A DNA stretch of 64,000 nt from Bradyrhizobium sp. AZCC 2262 (GTDB taxonomy: Bacteria > Pseudomonadota > Alphaproteobacteria > Rhizobiales > Xanthobacteraceae), in NCBI RefSeq assembly GCF_036924535.1, contig NZ_JAZHRT010000001.1, positions 5,580,001-5,644,000 of the forward strand, read 5' to 3'. This document shows, one piece after another, positions 34,580 to 43,927 of the stretch. A program made the position numbers and the translations under genes. Within the stretch, counting starts at the first letter, position 1; every line of letters starts with the position of its first letter. The notes below the pieces were generated by a model. That model ran no database searches. It was not told where the DNA came from and was given only the letters and a program-made list of their open reading frames with translations.

Positions 34580-36970
34580 ATGACATTCAAGAAGAAACGA
34601 GCGTTCCATTTCGGTGGAGCAAGCTGGCTATTGCTGTGCGCGATGGCCGACGGCGCGCTGGCGCAGGACGCGCCATCCTCCTCGACAAAACTGCCTGAGA
34701 TCACCGTGACGGCGCCAAGCCCGATCGTGCGACGCAGGGCAGTCGTTCCCTCGCAGACGCCGGTGCGCGTCGCCCGCACCGCGCCCGGCCGCCCCAGGGA
34801 GCGCGCGCCGCAGCCGCCACAACCGGCGCCGGCTGCTCCCGAGCCTCAACAGGGCGTGCTGCCGATCGTCACGGATCAATTTGCAACCGTCACGGTGGTG
34901 CCGAACGAGGAGATCCGCCGCCAAGGCACCGCCCAGCTTGGCGATCTCCTGTTCTCGAAGCCGGGCATTACCGGCTCAACCTTCGCGCCCGGTGCCTCGA
35001 GCCGACCGATCATCCGGGGCCTCGACGTCAATCGCGTCGGCATCTTGGAGAACGGCAACAACGCCGGCGGCGCTTCCGATCTTGGCGAAGACCATTTCGT
35101 GCCGATCGATCCACTGGCGACGAACCAGGTCGAAGTCATCCGCGGTCCGGCGGCGATGCGCTACGGATCGACATCGATCGGCGGCGTCGTCAGCGCGACC
35201 AACAATCGCATCCCGGATGCGCTGCCCACCTGCGCCGCGGTGCCATTCCAGAGCTATGGGCTGCCCGCGAAGGCGCCACTGGCGAACGCGCAAACATCGT
35301 CATGCGTAAATGTCGAGACGCGAACGTCCGTGAGTTCGGTCGACCGGGGTGTCGATAGCGGTATCCTGCTCGATACCGGCGGCGGCAATTTTGCATTTCA
35401 CGCCGACGCCTATGGTCGCAAGGCCAGCGACTACAGCATCCCGAGCTATCCCTATCTGTTCGACCAGACCCGGCCAGTCAACGGCCGCCAGCCGAATTCG
35501 GCGATGCAGGCGGATGGTGCGTCGATCGGCGGCTCTTACATCTTCCAGGGTGGCTTCATCGGCGCTGCGATCACGCAGAACGACACGCTTTATCGCATTC
35601 CCGGCATCGACGGCGCCGATCATCAGACGCGGATCGACGGCCATCAGACCAAATTCACCGCCAAGGGCGAATACCGGCCGGATGCCGCGGCGATCGACGC
35701 CGTCCGCTTCTGGGCGGGCGCCACCAACTATCACCATAACGAGATCGGACTTGCCGATCCTGCCGATCCCTCTACCGTCGGCATCCGGCAGCAATTCACC
35801 AACAAGGAACAGGAGGGCCGCCTCGAAGTCCAGATGATGCCGTTCAACGCGCGCTTTGCGGCGGTGACGACGGCCTTCGGCCTGCAGGCAGGGCATCAGG
35901 AACTGACGGCGCCAAGCCCGGATGATCCAACCAGTCCGCTCAACGGATTGTGGGATCCCAACAGGAACAACAGGGTCGCCGGCTACGTCTTCAACGAACT
36001 GAAATTCAGCGAAACCACCAAGGCGCAGATTGCCGGCCGCATCGAGCGCGTCAATCTGACGGGAACAACGCCGGGGTTCATCCCCGACGTGTTCGACCTG
36101 AACGTCGACCCGGCCGCCATCGGTCCCGCCACGCCGCGCAACCTACATTTCACGCCGAAGAGCGCGAGCGTAGGTCTGCTCCAGGACCTGCCGTGGGGTC
36201 TTGTCGCCAGCATTACCGGGCAATACGTCGAACGCGCACCCAAACCGGCCGAGCTGTTTTCGCGCGGCGCACACGATGCGACCGCGACGTTCGATATCGG
36301 CAATCCCAATCTCGGCATCGAAACCGCCAAATCGATCGAGATCGGATTACGACGCGCGACTGGCCCCTTGAGATTCGAAGCGACGGCTTACTACACCAAG
36401 TTCAACGGCTTCATTTTCCGTCGTCTCACCGGCAACACATGCGAGGATGTCGCTTGTGTCGGTCCTGCCGATCCGGGTTTTCCACTTGAGCTTAAGCAGG
36501 CGATCTATTCGCAGCGCGACGCCACTTTCCGTGGTGGCGAATTCCAGAGCCAGTTGGACGTCGGGCCGCTCAACGGTGGCGTCTGGGGCGTCGAGAGCCA
36601 GTTCGATGTCGTGCGCGCGACCTTCGCCGATGGCAGCAATGTTCCGCGAATTCCGCCGGTGCGCGTCGGCGGCGGCCTGTTCTGGCGCGATGCCAATTGG
36701 CTGACACGGATCAACCTGCTGCACGCCTTCGCGCAGAACGATATCGCCCCGATTGGCGAGACGCCGACCGCAGGCTATAATTTGTTGAAGGCGGAGGTCA
36801 GCTACAGGACCAAGCTCGATCCATCCTTGTTCGGCGCGCGCGAGATGACGGTCGGCCTCGTCGGAAACAACCTCCTGAACGAGAACATCCGCAACTCGGT
36901 ATCCTACAACAAGGACGAGGTCCTGCTGCCGGGCATCGGCGTGCGCGCGTTTGCCAATCTGAAGTTCTAG
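34580..36970 (+). CDS. TonB-dependent receptor, ZnuD-like (zinc uptake)
   Basis: The 796-residue outer-membrane receptor has an N-terminal signal region ending near DGALAQD, a TonB box (LPEITVTAP), a Pro-rich spacer and a plug domain (IIRGLDVNRVGILENG, EVIRGPAAMRYGSTSIGGVVS). The plug includes DHFVPIDPL, like the Asp-His segment of ZnuD. The beta-barrel ends in Phe. Substrate zinc is inferred from the plug and from the Zur-like box upstream of the preceding gene. The ATG at 34580 gives a typical signal peptide; upstream codons are in frame but not signal-like. Confidence 0.88.
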   Translation: MTFKKKRAFHFGGASWLLLCAMADGALAQDAPSSSTKLPEITVTAPSPIVRRRAVVPSQTPVRVARTAPGRPRERAPQPPQPAPAAPEPQQGVLPIVTDQFATVTVVPNEEIRRQGTAQLGDLLFSKPGITGSTFAPGASSRPIIRGLDVNRVGILENGNNAGGASDLGEDHFVPIDPLATNQVEVIRGPAAMRYGSTSIGGVVSATNNRIPDALPTCAAVPFQSYGLPAKAPLANAQTSSCVNVETRTSVSSVDRGVDSGILLDTGGGNFAFHADAYGRKASDYSIPSYPYLFDQTRPVNGRQPNSAMQADGASIGGSYIFQGGFIGAAITQNDTLYRIPGIDGADHQTRIDGHQTKFTAKGEYRPDAAAIDAVRFWAGATNYHHNEIGLADPADPSTVGIRQQFTNKEQEGRLEVQMMPFNARFAAVTTAFGLQAGHQELTAPSPDDPTSPLNGLWDPNRNNRVAGYVFNELKFSETTKAQIAGRIERVNLTGTTPGFIPDVFDLNVDPAAIGPATPRNLHFTPKSASVGLLQDLPWGLVASITGQYVERAPKPAELFSRGAHDATATFDIGNPNLGIETAKSIEIGLRRATGPLRFEATAYYTKFNGFIFRRLTGNTCEDVACVGPADPGFPLELKQAIYSQRDATFRGGEFQSQLDVGPLNGGVWGVESQFDVVRATFADGSNVPRIPPVRVGGGLFWRDANWLTRINLLHAFAQNDIAPIGETPTAGYNLLKAEVSYRTKLDPSLFGAREMTVGLVGNNLLNENIRNSVSYNKDEVLLPGIGVRAFANLKF

Positions 36971-37090
36971 GACGGAGGTACCGGGCCACGGGGTGGCGTT
37001 AGCTGGTGGTACCAGTTAACGTTCGAGGCGGAGACGACCGATGCGAAGGACGTTCCCTCACTCCACTGGAAACGGAAGCACATCGAATAG

Positions 37091-38890
37091 ATGACTTCGT
37101 CCATCAATGTTCACGTCTACAGCGACGCGCTCGTTCTGCTCGGCACCGCGGGCGTCGTCATTCCGTTAGTACGGCGATTCGGGTTCAATCCCGTTCTCGG
37201 CTATCTCGGAGCCGGCGCGATCCTGGGCCCTCTCGGGCTGGGATCGTTCATTGAGAAATTTCCGTTTCTCTACTGGTTCACCGTCGTCGATCCGGCAAAC
37301 GTCTCCGGCATCGCGAACCTCGGCGTTGTGTTCCTGCTCTTCCTCATCGGCATGGAGTTGTCCTACGACCGATTGAAGGCGATGCACCGCCTGATTTTCG
37401 GATTGGGCAGCCTGCAGATCATTTTCTCGACGGTCGTGATCGGCCTCGTCGCCACGCTGGCCGGCAGCAGGGCTCCGGTGCCGCTCATCCTTGGTGCGTG
37501 TTTCGCCTTGTCCTCGACCGCCATCGTCATCGAGATTCTTTCCAGGCAGAAGCGGCTCAACACAAGCGCGGGACGGGCAAGTTTCGCAGTCCTCCTCGCG
37601 CAGGATCTGGCAGTCGCCCCTCTTCTGCTTTTCATCTCGATCTTCGGCGCGGGAGACTCCGGATCGGTCATCGCGACACTGTTGCTTGCGCTCACGAATG
37701 CCGCCCTCGCGCTCGGCGTGATCGTCGTCGTGGGCCGCGTGGTGATGCGTCCTCTGTTCCGTCTTGTGGCATCGGTCGGCATGAGCGACCTGTTCGTCGC
37801 CACGACGCTGTTCGTGATCGTCGCGACCGGAGTAGCCGCTGCCCTGGCCGGCTTCTCCATGGCGCTCGGCGCCTTTGTCGCGGGCCTGTTGCTGGCCGAG
37901 ACGGAATTCCGCAAAGCGATCGAAACCGCCATCGATCCTTTCAAGGGCCTCTTGCTTGGCCTGTTCTTCTTCACGGTCGGCATGAACATCGATTTTCGTC
38001 AGATTGCGCGCGATCCGGTCTGGCTGATTGCGGGTGCGGCCGGACTGATTGTCGTAAAGTCCACCATCCTCGTCTTCCTGGCCCGGATGTTTCGCCTCTC
38101 CTGGCCGGCTTCGATCGAGGTCGGACTGCTGCTTGGTCCCGGCGGCGAGTTCGCTTTCGTCGGCATTGGGATGGCGACGACGCTTGGCCTGATTGACGCC
38201 AACATATCGAGTTTTGCCGTCGCGCTGATCACGCTGACCATGATGCTCACCCCAGCACTGTCTCATGTCGCGCGGCGGCTGGCGCCGATGGTTCGCGAGG
38301 ACAAACCGCTTGATCCAGAACTCACCGTTGCACCGAGCGGCGGGAGTGGCCATGCCATTGTCGTCGGACATGGCCGGGTTGGACAAGTCGTCTGCGCGAT
38401 GCTCGATCGCCATCAGTTCAAATACACTGCCGTCGACAACGATGCTGCGGCCGTCCCGGAGCAGCGCAAGCAGGGCCGCACCGTCTTCTACGGCGATGCG
38501 ACAAACCCGGAATTCCTGAAGAGCTGCGGCCTCATGGAGGCTGCCGCGGTCATCGTCACGATCAACGAACCCAAAGGCATTGACGAAATTGTCGCGCAGG
38601 TTCGCGCGCTACGGAAAGATGTACTGATCGTTTCGCGCGCGCGCGACGCCGACCACGCGCGACATCTCTACGGAATTGGCGTTACCGACGCAGTGCCGGA
38701 AACCATCGAGGCAAGCCTGCTGTTGTCCGAAGCAGCCCTGATCGGCCTGGGAGTGGCGATGGGACTGGTCGTTGCTACCATCCACGAGAAGCGTGAGGAG
38801 TTTCGGCACGAACTGCAGCACGCAGCCGGAAGCACGGGGTCCGCATCGAAGCTGGTGGCCGGCACCAAAAGGCGGCGACTTTTCCGATAG
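37091..38890 (+). CDS. Kef-type monovalent cation:proton antiporter (CPA2) with TrkA-N domain
   Basis: The 599-residue protein has about 12 membrane helices (residues 10-400), including the CPA2 sequences FLLFLIGMELSYDRL and ALSSTAIVIEIL. A cytoplasmic NAD-binding TrkA-N domain follows (HAIVVGHGRVGQVVCAML, with GxGxxG near 420), and then a short tail. Such proteins exchange potassium or sodium for protons and can be gated by nucleotides. The ATG at 37091 fits. It is 120 bases after the TonB receptor gene and is probably separately transcribed. Confidence 0.9.
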   Translation: MTSSINVHVYSDALVLLGTAGVVIPLVRRFGFNPVLGYLGAGAILGPLGLGSFIEKFPFLYWFTVVDPANVSGIANLGVVFLLFLIGMELSYDRLKAMHRLIFGLGSLQIIFSTVVIGLVATLAGSRAPVPLILGACFALSSTAIVIEILSRQKRLNTSAGRASFAVLLAQDLAVAPLLLFISIFGAGDSGSVIATLLLALTNAALALGVIVVVGRVVMRPLFRLVASVGMSDLFVATTLFVIVATGVAAALAGFSMALGAFVAGLLLAETEFRKAIETAIDPFKGLLLGLFFFTVGMNIDFRQIARDPVWLIAGAAGLIVVKSTILVFLARMFRLSWPASIEVGLLLGPGGEFAFVGIGMATTLGLIDANISSFAVALITLTMMLTPALSHVARRLAPMVREDKPLDPELTVAPSGGSGHAIVVGHGRVGQVVCAMLDRHQFKYTAVDNDAAAVPEQRKQGRTVFYGDATNPEFLKSCGLMEAAAVIVTINEPKGIDEIVAQVRALRKDVLIVSRARDADHARHLYGIGVTDAVPETIEASLLLSEAALIGLGVAMGLVVATIHEKREEFRHELQHAAGSTGSASKLVAGTKRRRLFR

Positions 38891-38934
38891 CGACGAGACC
38901 GGGCGTCCCCCACTGCGTCGCTTCGCCATCGGCG

Positions 38935-39447
38935 CTACCGCGCCTTGCTCCAGTCCGGCCGAATATCGCCGGAGACACCGTCGAAGGCGCCCTCGACCAG
39001 CTCCGCTACCAGCAAGCGGCTGTAATCGACGGGACCCGGCATGATCACCCGTCCCTTCGGTATGACCTTGAAGCCGACGCGGCCGTAATAAGGTTCATCG
39101 CCGACCAGTATGACCAGCCGATGGCCCTTGGCCTTGGCGTCCTGCAGCGAGCGATCGAGCAGCATGCGGCCGACGCCGCGCTTCCGGAACGGCGGCTCGA
39201 CCGTCAACGGCCCGAGCATCAGGGCCTGCGTGTCGCCGATGCAGATCGGCAATTGCCGCACGGAGCCGACCAGCAATGTGCCGATCCGCGCCGTGAACGA
39301 GAGGTCGAGCAGGTGATCGACATGCTCGCGCAGGCGGTAGGCGCTCAGCACGAAACGGCCGGGACCGAATGTGCGCTCGTGCAGGCGCTCGATCGCCTGC
39401 GCGTCTTTTGGTGTTTCGGTCAGGATGGTGACGTCAAGTTCGCTCAT
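38935..39447 (-). CDS. GNAT family N-acetyltransferase
   Basis: The 170-residue protein has the acetyl-CoA-binding GNAT motif A, LGPLTVEPPFRKRGVGRMLLDRSL, with the R-x-x-G-x-G/A pattern, and the C-terminal LVGDEPYYGRVGFK segment of YhbS-like members. The substrate is unknown. It is convergent with the antiporter gene and has a normal ATG start. Confidence 0.9.
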   Translation of the reverse strand: MSELDVTILTETPKDAQAIERLHERTFGPGRFVLSAYRLREHVDHLLDLSFTARIGTLLVGSVRQLPICIGDTQALMLGPLTVEPPFRKRGVGRMLLDRSLQDAKAKGHRLVILVGDEPYYGRVGFKVIPKGRVIMPGPVDYSRLLVAELVEGAFDGVSGDIRPDWSKAR

Positions 39448-39515
39448 GATGGGGCGCGGGATAGCATCTGGCGGCGGCGCGGTCCATCGCCGGAGACCGC
39501 AATCCCCGTATTGCC

Positions 39516-40451
39516 TTAATCCCTTTTGATGGCCGGCTGGGACAGATAGGCCAAAAGCTTCATCTCGCGGCGGCCGCGCGTCACGGTATCCAGCACCAGT
39601 CCCGAGGTTACCGACAGCACCGCCACGATCATCAGGCCCATCGACAGCACCGCTGTAGGCAGCCGCGGAACGACGCCTTCCTCGAGATAGGTGATGATCA
39701 CGGGGATCGCGAGACCGATCGAGACCAGCATCAGGAACACGCCGATGACCGTGAAGAACCGCAGCGGCTTTTCCGATCGGTACATCTTCAGGATGGTGCC
39801 GAGAATCCGGAAGCCGTCGCGCCAGGTGTTCAGCTTGCTGAACGATCCTTCGGGACGGGCATAATAAGGCGTCTCGATTTCCACCACCGGCAGCGCCAGC
39901 TCGAGCGCGTGCACGCTGAGCTCGGTTTCGATCTCGAAGCCGTCGGACAACACCGGAAAGGATTTGACGAAGCGGCGCGAGAACACGCGGTAACCGGAAA
40001 GGATATCCTTGAACGCCTGGCCGAACACCGCCGAAAGGAAGCTCGTCAGCATCCAGTTGCCGGTGCGGTGGCCAGGCCGGTAGGCAGTGGCCGACTGGTC
40101 GACGCGAAAGCCCACCACCATATCGAGATGATCGTTGACCAGCGCTTCGATCATGCGCGGGGCGCTCGGCGCGTCATAGGTCGCATCGCCGTCGACCAGC
40201 ACATAGACGTCGGCATCGACATCGGCGAACATGCGCCGCACCACGTGCCCCTTGCCCTGGCGGCGCTCGCTGCGCACGATGGCGCCGGCCGCGCGCGCCA
40301 CCTCGATGGTGCGGTCGCGCGAATTGTTGTCGTAGACGAAAATCTCGGCTGTCGGCAGTGCCTTGCGGAAGTCGGCGACCACGGTGGCGACCGCGGCTTC
40401 CTCATTGAAGCACGGCACCAGAACCGCAACCCGCAATCCTGATTTCGTCAT
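39516..40451 (-). CDS. Family 2 glycosyltransferase, polyprenyl-linked sugar type
   Basis: The 311-residue protein has a GT-A head (VLVPCFNEEAAVATVV, VLVDGDATYDA with the DxD-like motif, SGYRVFSRRF) and two C-terminal membrane helices (about 230-300). The layout resembles DPM/GtrB-type enzymes that load sugars onto polyprenyl phosphate. ATG 40451 is preferred; ATG 40475 or TTG 40493, the latter directly after the upstream stop, are also possible. The preceding gene encodes a polytopic protein that could use the lipid-linked sugar. Confidence 0.88.
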   Translation of the reverse strand: MTKSGLRVAVLVPCFNEEAAVATVVADFRKALPTAEIFVYDNNSRDRTIEVARAAGAIVRSERRQGKGHVVRRMFADVDADVYVLVDGDATYDAPSAPRMIEALVNDHLDMVVGFRVDQSATAYRPGHRTGNWMLTSFLSAVFGQAFKDILSGYRVFSRRFVKSFPVLSDGFEIETELSVHALELALPVVEIETPYYARPEGSFSKLNTWRDGFRILGTILKMYRSEKPLRFFTVIGVFLMLVSIGLAIPVIITYLEEGVVPRLPTAVLSMGLMIVAVLSVTSGLVLDTVTRGRREMKLLAYLSQPAIKRD

Positions 40452-40493
40452 TGCTGGCTCACCGAAGCTGTCCATGGAGCGCTCATACCGCAA

Positions 40494-41633
40494 TCAGGCT
40501 TTGGCCTGCCGAGGGAGGGCCGACCTGTCCGCCCGCAGATCGAGTGTTGCGAACAAGAGGGTCCAGAGCGAGAGCATGTCGATTGGAATAATATAATATG
40601 GCGTAAAGATCGGATGGGTCATGAAGAAAATCAGGTTCACGGCGAGATTTGCGGCGACCAGAATTGCAACATGCTTTGCGCGGCCTTGATCGGCCCGCCA
40701 TAGCCAGGCGGTCCAGATCGCCGATATCGCCAGCAAGGTGAACTGAACGTCAACGAGATAGCTTAGCAGGACGGTGGCGTTCAGCTCCGGCGGCAGGGCG
40801 TCAACGCTGCCATAGGTCGTCGCAAGCGGGCTCCCCGCATTGATCGCATTCGCAATCAGCGTCGGTGTCATTCCGGTCACGAACGCCACCCCGAACGCGA
40901 GGCCCTGCAGGAATGCGTCCTTGCTTCGCGCCATCGCAAAGGCGCCGGCAAGGTAGAGGCAATACCCCGCAGCCAGAAACATGTTGGGCAAGCGGAAATT
41001 GACGGAGAGGCCGATCAGCAGCCCAATCAGGGTGATCAGCAAGAGCCGCTGTCGCGACCGAGCCACGAAAAACGCCGCAGTCAATAACCCCACGACGGAG
41101 CAAACCATCATGGTTGGCGCCACCGAATAGCTCGCCTTGCTCGGGTTGATCATCAGGTAAAGCGCCGCGAAGCCGAACACCGCGGCCAGCGTGAGCGATG
41201 CCGGTTCGCGCGCGCGGAACAGCGCAAACAGCGCAAACGCGAAGATCGTGACATTCGCCAGCACATAGAGCGGGACCGCCTGAAATCCGGCGGGAAACAG
41301 CGAGAGGACGAAGCCGGTCCCCGGCGGATACTGCAGCACATACTTGCCCACCGCCGGAATGAAGGGGTGGCATGGAGCGCGCTTCACGTCATGCCATTCC
41401 GCGTAGCCGATCGCCTTCAGGCCGTTTTTGAGATAGTCATCGTCGTCGAAGGCGACGTTGGTATCGATGCCGCGGAGGCCGAACCTCTCGAACAGATGCG
41501 CCTGCCGCAGATAGCAGATGTCGTCATAGACGCCGCGGCTCTCGCTCCAGCGCGCGATGTTCCAGACGTTGCTCGCCAGCACCAGCAGGAAGCCGAGACC
41601 GCAGAGCAGCCTGAATAGTTGCAATTTTCCCAT
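40494..41633 (-). CDS. Polytopic membrane protein, candidate glycosyltransferase (GT-C type)
   Basis: The 379-residue protein has about nine to ten membrane helices. The first loop is long and acidic (DDICYLRQAHLFERFGLRGIDTNVAFDDDDYL), resembling the Asp-containing first loop of GT-C enzymes that transfer sugars from polyprenyl phosphate. It ends directly before the glycosyltransferase gene. The role is inferred from topology and neighbour only. The ATG at 41633 gives MGKLQLFRLLCGLGFLLV as the first helix. Confidence 0.65.
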   Translation of the reverse strand: MGKLQLFRLLCGLGFLLVLASNVWNIARWSESRGVYDDICYLRQAHLFERFGLRGIDTNVAFDDDDYLKNGLKAIGYAEWHDVKRAPCHPFIPAVGKYVLQYPPGTGFVLSLFPAGFQAVPLYVLANVTIFAFALFALFRAREPASLTLAAVFGFAALYLMINPSKASYSVAPTMMVCSVVGLLTAAFFVARSRQRLLLITLIGLLIGLSVNFRLPNMFLAAGYCLYLAGAFAMARSKDAFLQGLAFGVAFVTGMTPTLIANAINAGSPLATTYGSVDALPPELNATVLLSYLVDVQFTLLAISAIWTAWLWRADQGRAKHVAILVAANLAVNLIFFMTHPIFTPYYIIPIDMLSLWTLLFATLDLRADRSALPRQAKA

Positions 41634-41710
41634 GTCGAACCGACTATTGGCTGAATTCCTCGCTTCTAGGCGCTGTGCCGGCCGCACGCAACCAGCCCGG
41701 CACCGCAGGG

Positions 41711-42199
41711 TCAACGCCAGGTCGCGATGGGCTTTGCGCCGTCAAGCACTTCGGCGATCCGCAGGCGCGTGCCCTTGGTCGTCTCCGCCGGCAGCGCCGC
41801 AGCGTCATAGAAGCCGGTCTCGACAATCTCGTGATTGGGCTCCGGCAGGCGGTCCTGCCGGAACTGCCTGACGACATAGACCGCGACATGGTCGCGGCGA
41901 GAGACGTGGCCGTTGAAGAACAGGCCGTGCAGGACCGGCTCCCCGGTCAGTTCGATCCGCCCCTCTTCCACCAGCTCCCGCCGCAAGGCCTCGAGAAAGG
42001 TTTCGCCGACCTCGACCCCACCGCCTGGCAGGTGCCAGCCGGCGACATAGCTGTGCCTGACCAGGAACACCTTGTCGTCGCCATCGAGCACGACGCCGCG
42101 GACCCCGAGCGTCATGCCGCGGGCCATCCGCCAATAGAGGTGGAAGGCCCGCCGTAATTGCGGTTCGATGCGTTTTCGCAAGTGCTGCAGCGCCGTCAC
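41711..42199 (-). CDS. Nudix hydrolase
   Basis: The 162-residue protein has the Nudix box GGGVEVGETFLEALRRELVEEGRIEL in a fold with LFFNGHVSRRDHVAVYVVRQF. GTG at 42199 is taken as the start because the homologous-looking part (TALQHLRKRIEPQLRRAF) begins there; the frame extends further up. Nudix enzymes cleave nucleoside diphosphates linked to other groups. The specific substrate is not evident. It is divergent from the metallophosphoesterase gene. Confidence 0.85.
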   Translation of the reverse strand: MTALQHLRKRIEPQLRRAFHLYWRMARGMTLGVRGVVLDGDDKVFLVRHSYVAGWHLPGGGVEVGETFLEALRRELVEEGRIELTGEPVLHGLFFNGHVSRRDHVAVYVVRQFRQDRLPEPNHEIVETGFYDAAALPAETTKGTRLRIAEVLDGAKPIATWR

Positions 42200-42287
42200 G
42201 CAAACCTCGGATGGACAGCTATCACGTTTGATCCTTATATCGCCGGTATGATCGTGCGACGGCTCTATATCACAGGGATTGCGGCGA

Positions 42288-43178
42288 ATGACCGATACCT
42301 TTACGCTCGCACACCTGTCCGATCCGCATCTGCCGCCGTTGCCCGAAGCGCAGCTTCGCGAACTCGCGGGCAAGCGTGCGCTCGGCTATCTCAACTGGAC
42401 CCGCAATCGCCACAAATATCATCTCCGCGAAGTGCTGGATGCGCTGGTCGCCGACATGCAGGCGCAGCGGCCGGACCACATCGCGGTGACCGGCGATCTC
42501 GTCAACCTGGCACTGGAGGCGGAATTCACCCCGGCCCAGGCCTGGCTCGAAAGCGTCGGCACGCCGCAACGGGTCACGGTCGTTCCCGGCAATCACGACG
42601 CCTATGTGCGGGCGACGCGGCATCGTTTCACTGGCGCGTTCGAGCAATATCTGCGCGGCGATGCCGTAGCCGACGGCACGCCGTTTCCGTTCGTGCGTCG
42701 GCGCGGGCCGCTGGCACTGATCGGGGTCTCCTCGGCGGTGCCGACACCGCCGCTGATGGCCACCGGCCGGCTTGGCCGCGCGCAGCTCGATGCGCTCGAC
42801 CGCCATCTGGCGCAGATGTCCGCCGATGACGCCTTCCGGGTGCTGCTGGTGCATCATCCCCTGCACTCGCGTTCGCGGATGAAGCGGCTCACCGACTCGA
42901 AGGCGCTCCGCGCCGTGCTGAAGCGGCACGGTGTCGAACTGGTCCTGCACGGCCACGACCACATCCATTCGACGATGTGGTTCGAAGGCGCCGACCGCCA
43001 GATCCCCGCGGTCGGCGTGCCGTCGGCCTCGGCGCTGGCGCACCGGCATTATCCGGCCGCCGCCTACAATTTGTTTTCGATCGCGCGTGACGGCGATAAA
43101 TGGCGCTGCGTGCAGACCGTGCGCGCCATCGACGCTGACTTCCGCGTCAAGCAGATCAAGCGGGCGACGCTGCTCTAG
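42288..43178 (+). CDS. Calcineurin-like metallophosphoesterase
   Basis: The 296-residue protein shows the five metallophosphoesterase motifs in order: LSDPHL, VTGDLVN, VVPGNHDAY, LLVHHPLHS and LHGHDHIH. Members include cyclic-nucleotide phosphodiesterases of the CpdA type and other phosphatases. The N-terminal TFTLAHLSDPHLPPLP is typical. The substrate is unknown. The ATG at 42288 is preferred over TTG 42279. Confidence 0.92.
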   Translation: MTDTFTLAHLSDPHLPPLPEAQLRELAGKRALGYLNWTRNRHKYHLREVLDALVADMQAQRPDHIAVTGDLVNLALEAEFTPAQAWLESVGTPQRVTVVPGNHDAYVRATRHRFTGAFEQYLRGDAVADGTPFPFVRRRGPLALIGVSSAVPTPPLMATGRLGRAQLDALDRHLAQMSADDAFRVLLVHHPLHSRSRMKRLTDSKALRAVLKRHGVELVLHGHDHIHSTMWFEGADRQIPAVGVPSASALAHRHYPAAAYNLFSIARDGDKWRCVQTVRAIDADFRVKQIKRATLL

Positions 43179-43186
43179 CGAAATCC

Positions 43187-43894
43187 TCAATCCCCGCCGC
43201 CGCAGCCGCCGCCCCCGTCGCCACCACCACCGTCGCCGCCGCCATCACCGCTTGCGTCGCTGCCGGTGTCACCAAACCCGTCCGAACTGCCGTCGAACGA
43301 TGTATCTGCGAAATCGCCGCCGCAATACGACGCCCCGCTGCCGTTCTTGCGCAGCGCTTCACAGTCGGGGTGATAGACGAACCCGTTTGCGATATTGAGC
43401 TTGCTGTCGAGCGCAAACAACAGCGGCAGGCGTGTCGGCCGGACCGGATCGATGTTCTCGTATTTGCAGCAATACCACCAGACACGGCGCAGGCCCTCGT
43501 TGCTCTTGCGGTGCTCGCTGAGGACGACGGCGGGGGTGTGGTGGAGGAAGCCGCCGAAGGCGCGGCGGCAGAACGCGTCGTAATCGCGCGTGTACAGGAT
43601 GAATTCGTGCCAGAGATCGTCGGCGACCTGCGAGGGCATCGAGATGTGGCGCTTGCCGCTCATCAGGTAGGCGAGGAAAAATTGCCGCAAGCCCCGCGAG
43701 ACCAGCGCGCTGTCCTTGCGCGCAAAGCCAGGGTGATGTTTCTCCAACCGCTCGAGCAGCCCGCGCGGCCAGCGGAAGGTGCGGATGAATTCGGCCCGGC
43801 GCAGCGTGCGCCACTTGCCGTACAGCCATGAAGTTCCGAACAGCGCGGCCACGAGCAGGATGACGAACGGTACCGGCGAAGTTGACGCTGCCAC
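43187..43894 (-). CDS. GRDP-like protein with Gly/Asp-rich tail
   Basis: The 235-residue product has one N-terminal membrane segment (about residues 9-25, FVILLVAALFGTSWLYG). A soluble part follows with DDLWHEFILYTRDYDAFCRRAFGGFLHHTPA, the DLWH-x(2)-IL pattern of the glycine-rich domain protein (DUF1399-like) family. The last 50 residues are almost only Gly, Asp and Ser, ending GDGGGGCGGGD. The family function is unknown in bacteria; such tails may be flexible or bind ions. It is convergent with the metallophosphoesterase gene. Confidence 0.68.
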   Translation of the reverse strand: MAASTSPVPFVILLVAALFGTSWLYGKWRTLRRAEFIRTFRWPRGLLERLEKHHPGFARKDSALVSRGLRQFFLAYLMSGKRHISMPSQVADDLWHEFILYTRDYDAFCRRAFGGFLHHTPAVVLSEHRKSNEGLRRVWWYCCKYENIDPVRPTRLPLLFALDSKLNIANGFVYHPDCEALRKNGSGASYCGGDFADTSFDGSSDGFGDTGSDASGDGGGDGGGGDGGGGCGGGD

Positions 43895-43927
43895 AATGCC
43901 CCCGAATGCCCGAACCGCCGACCTGGG

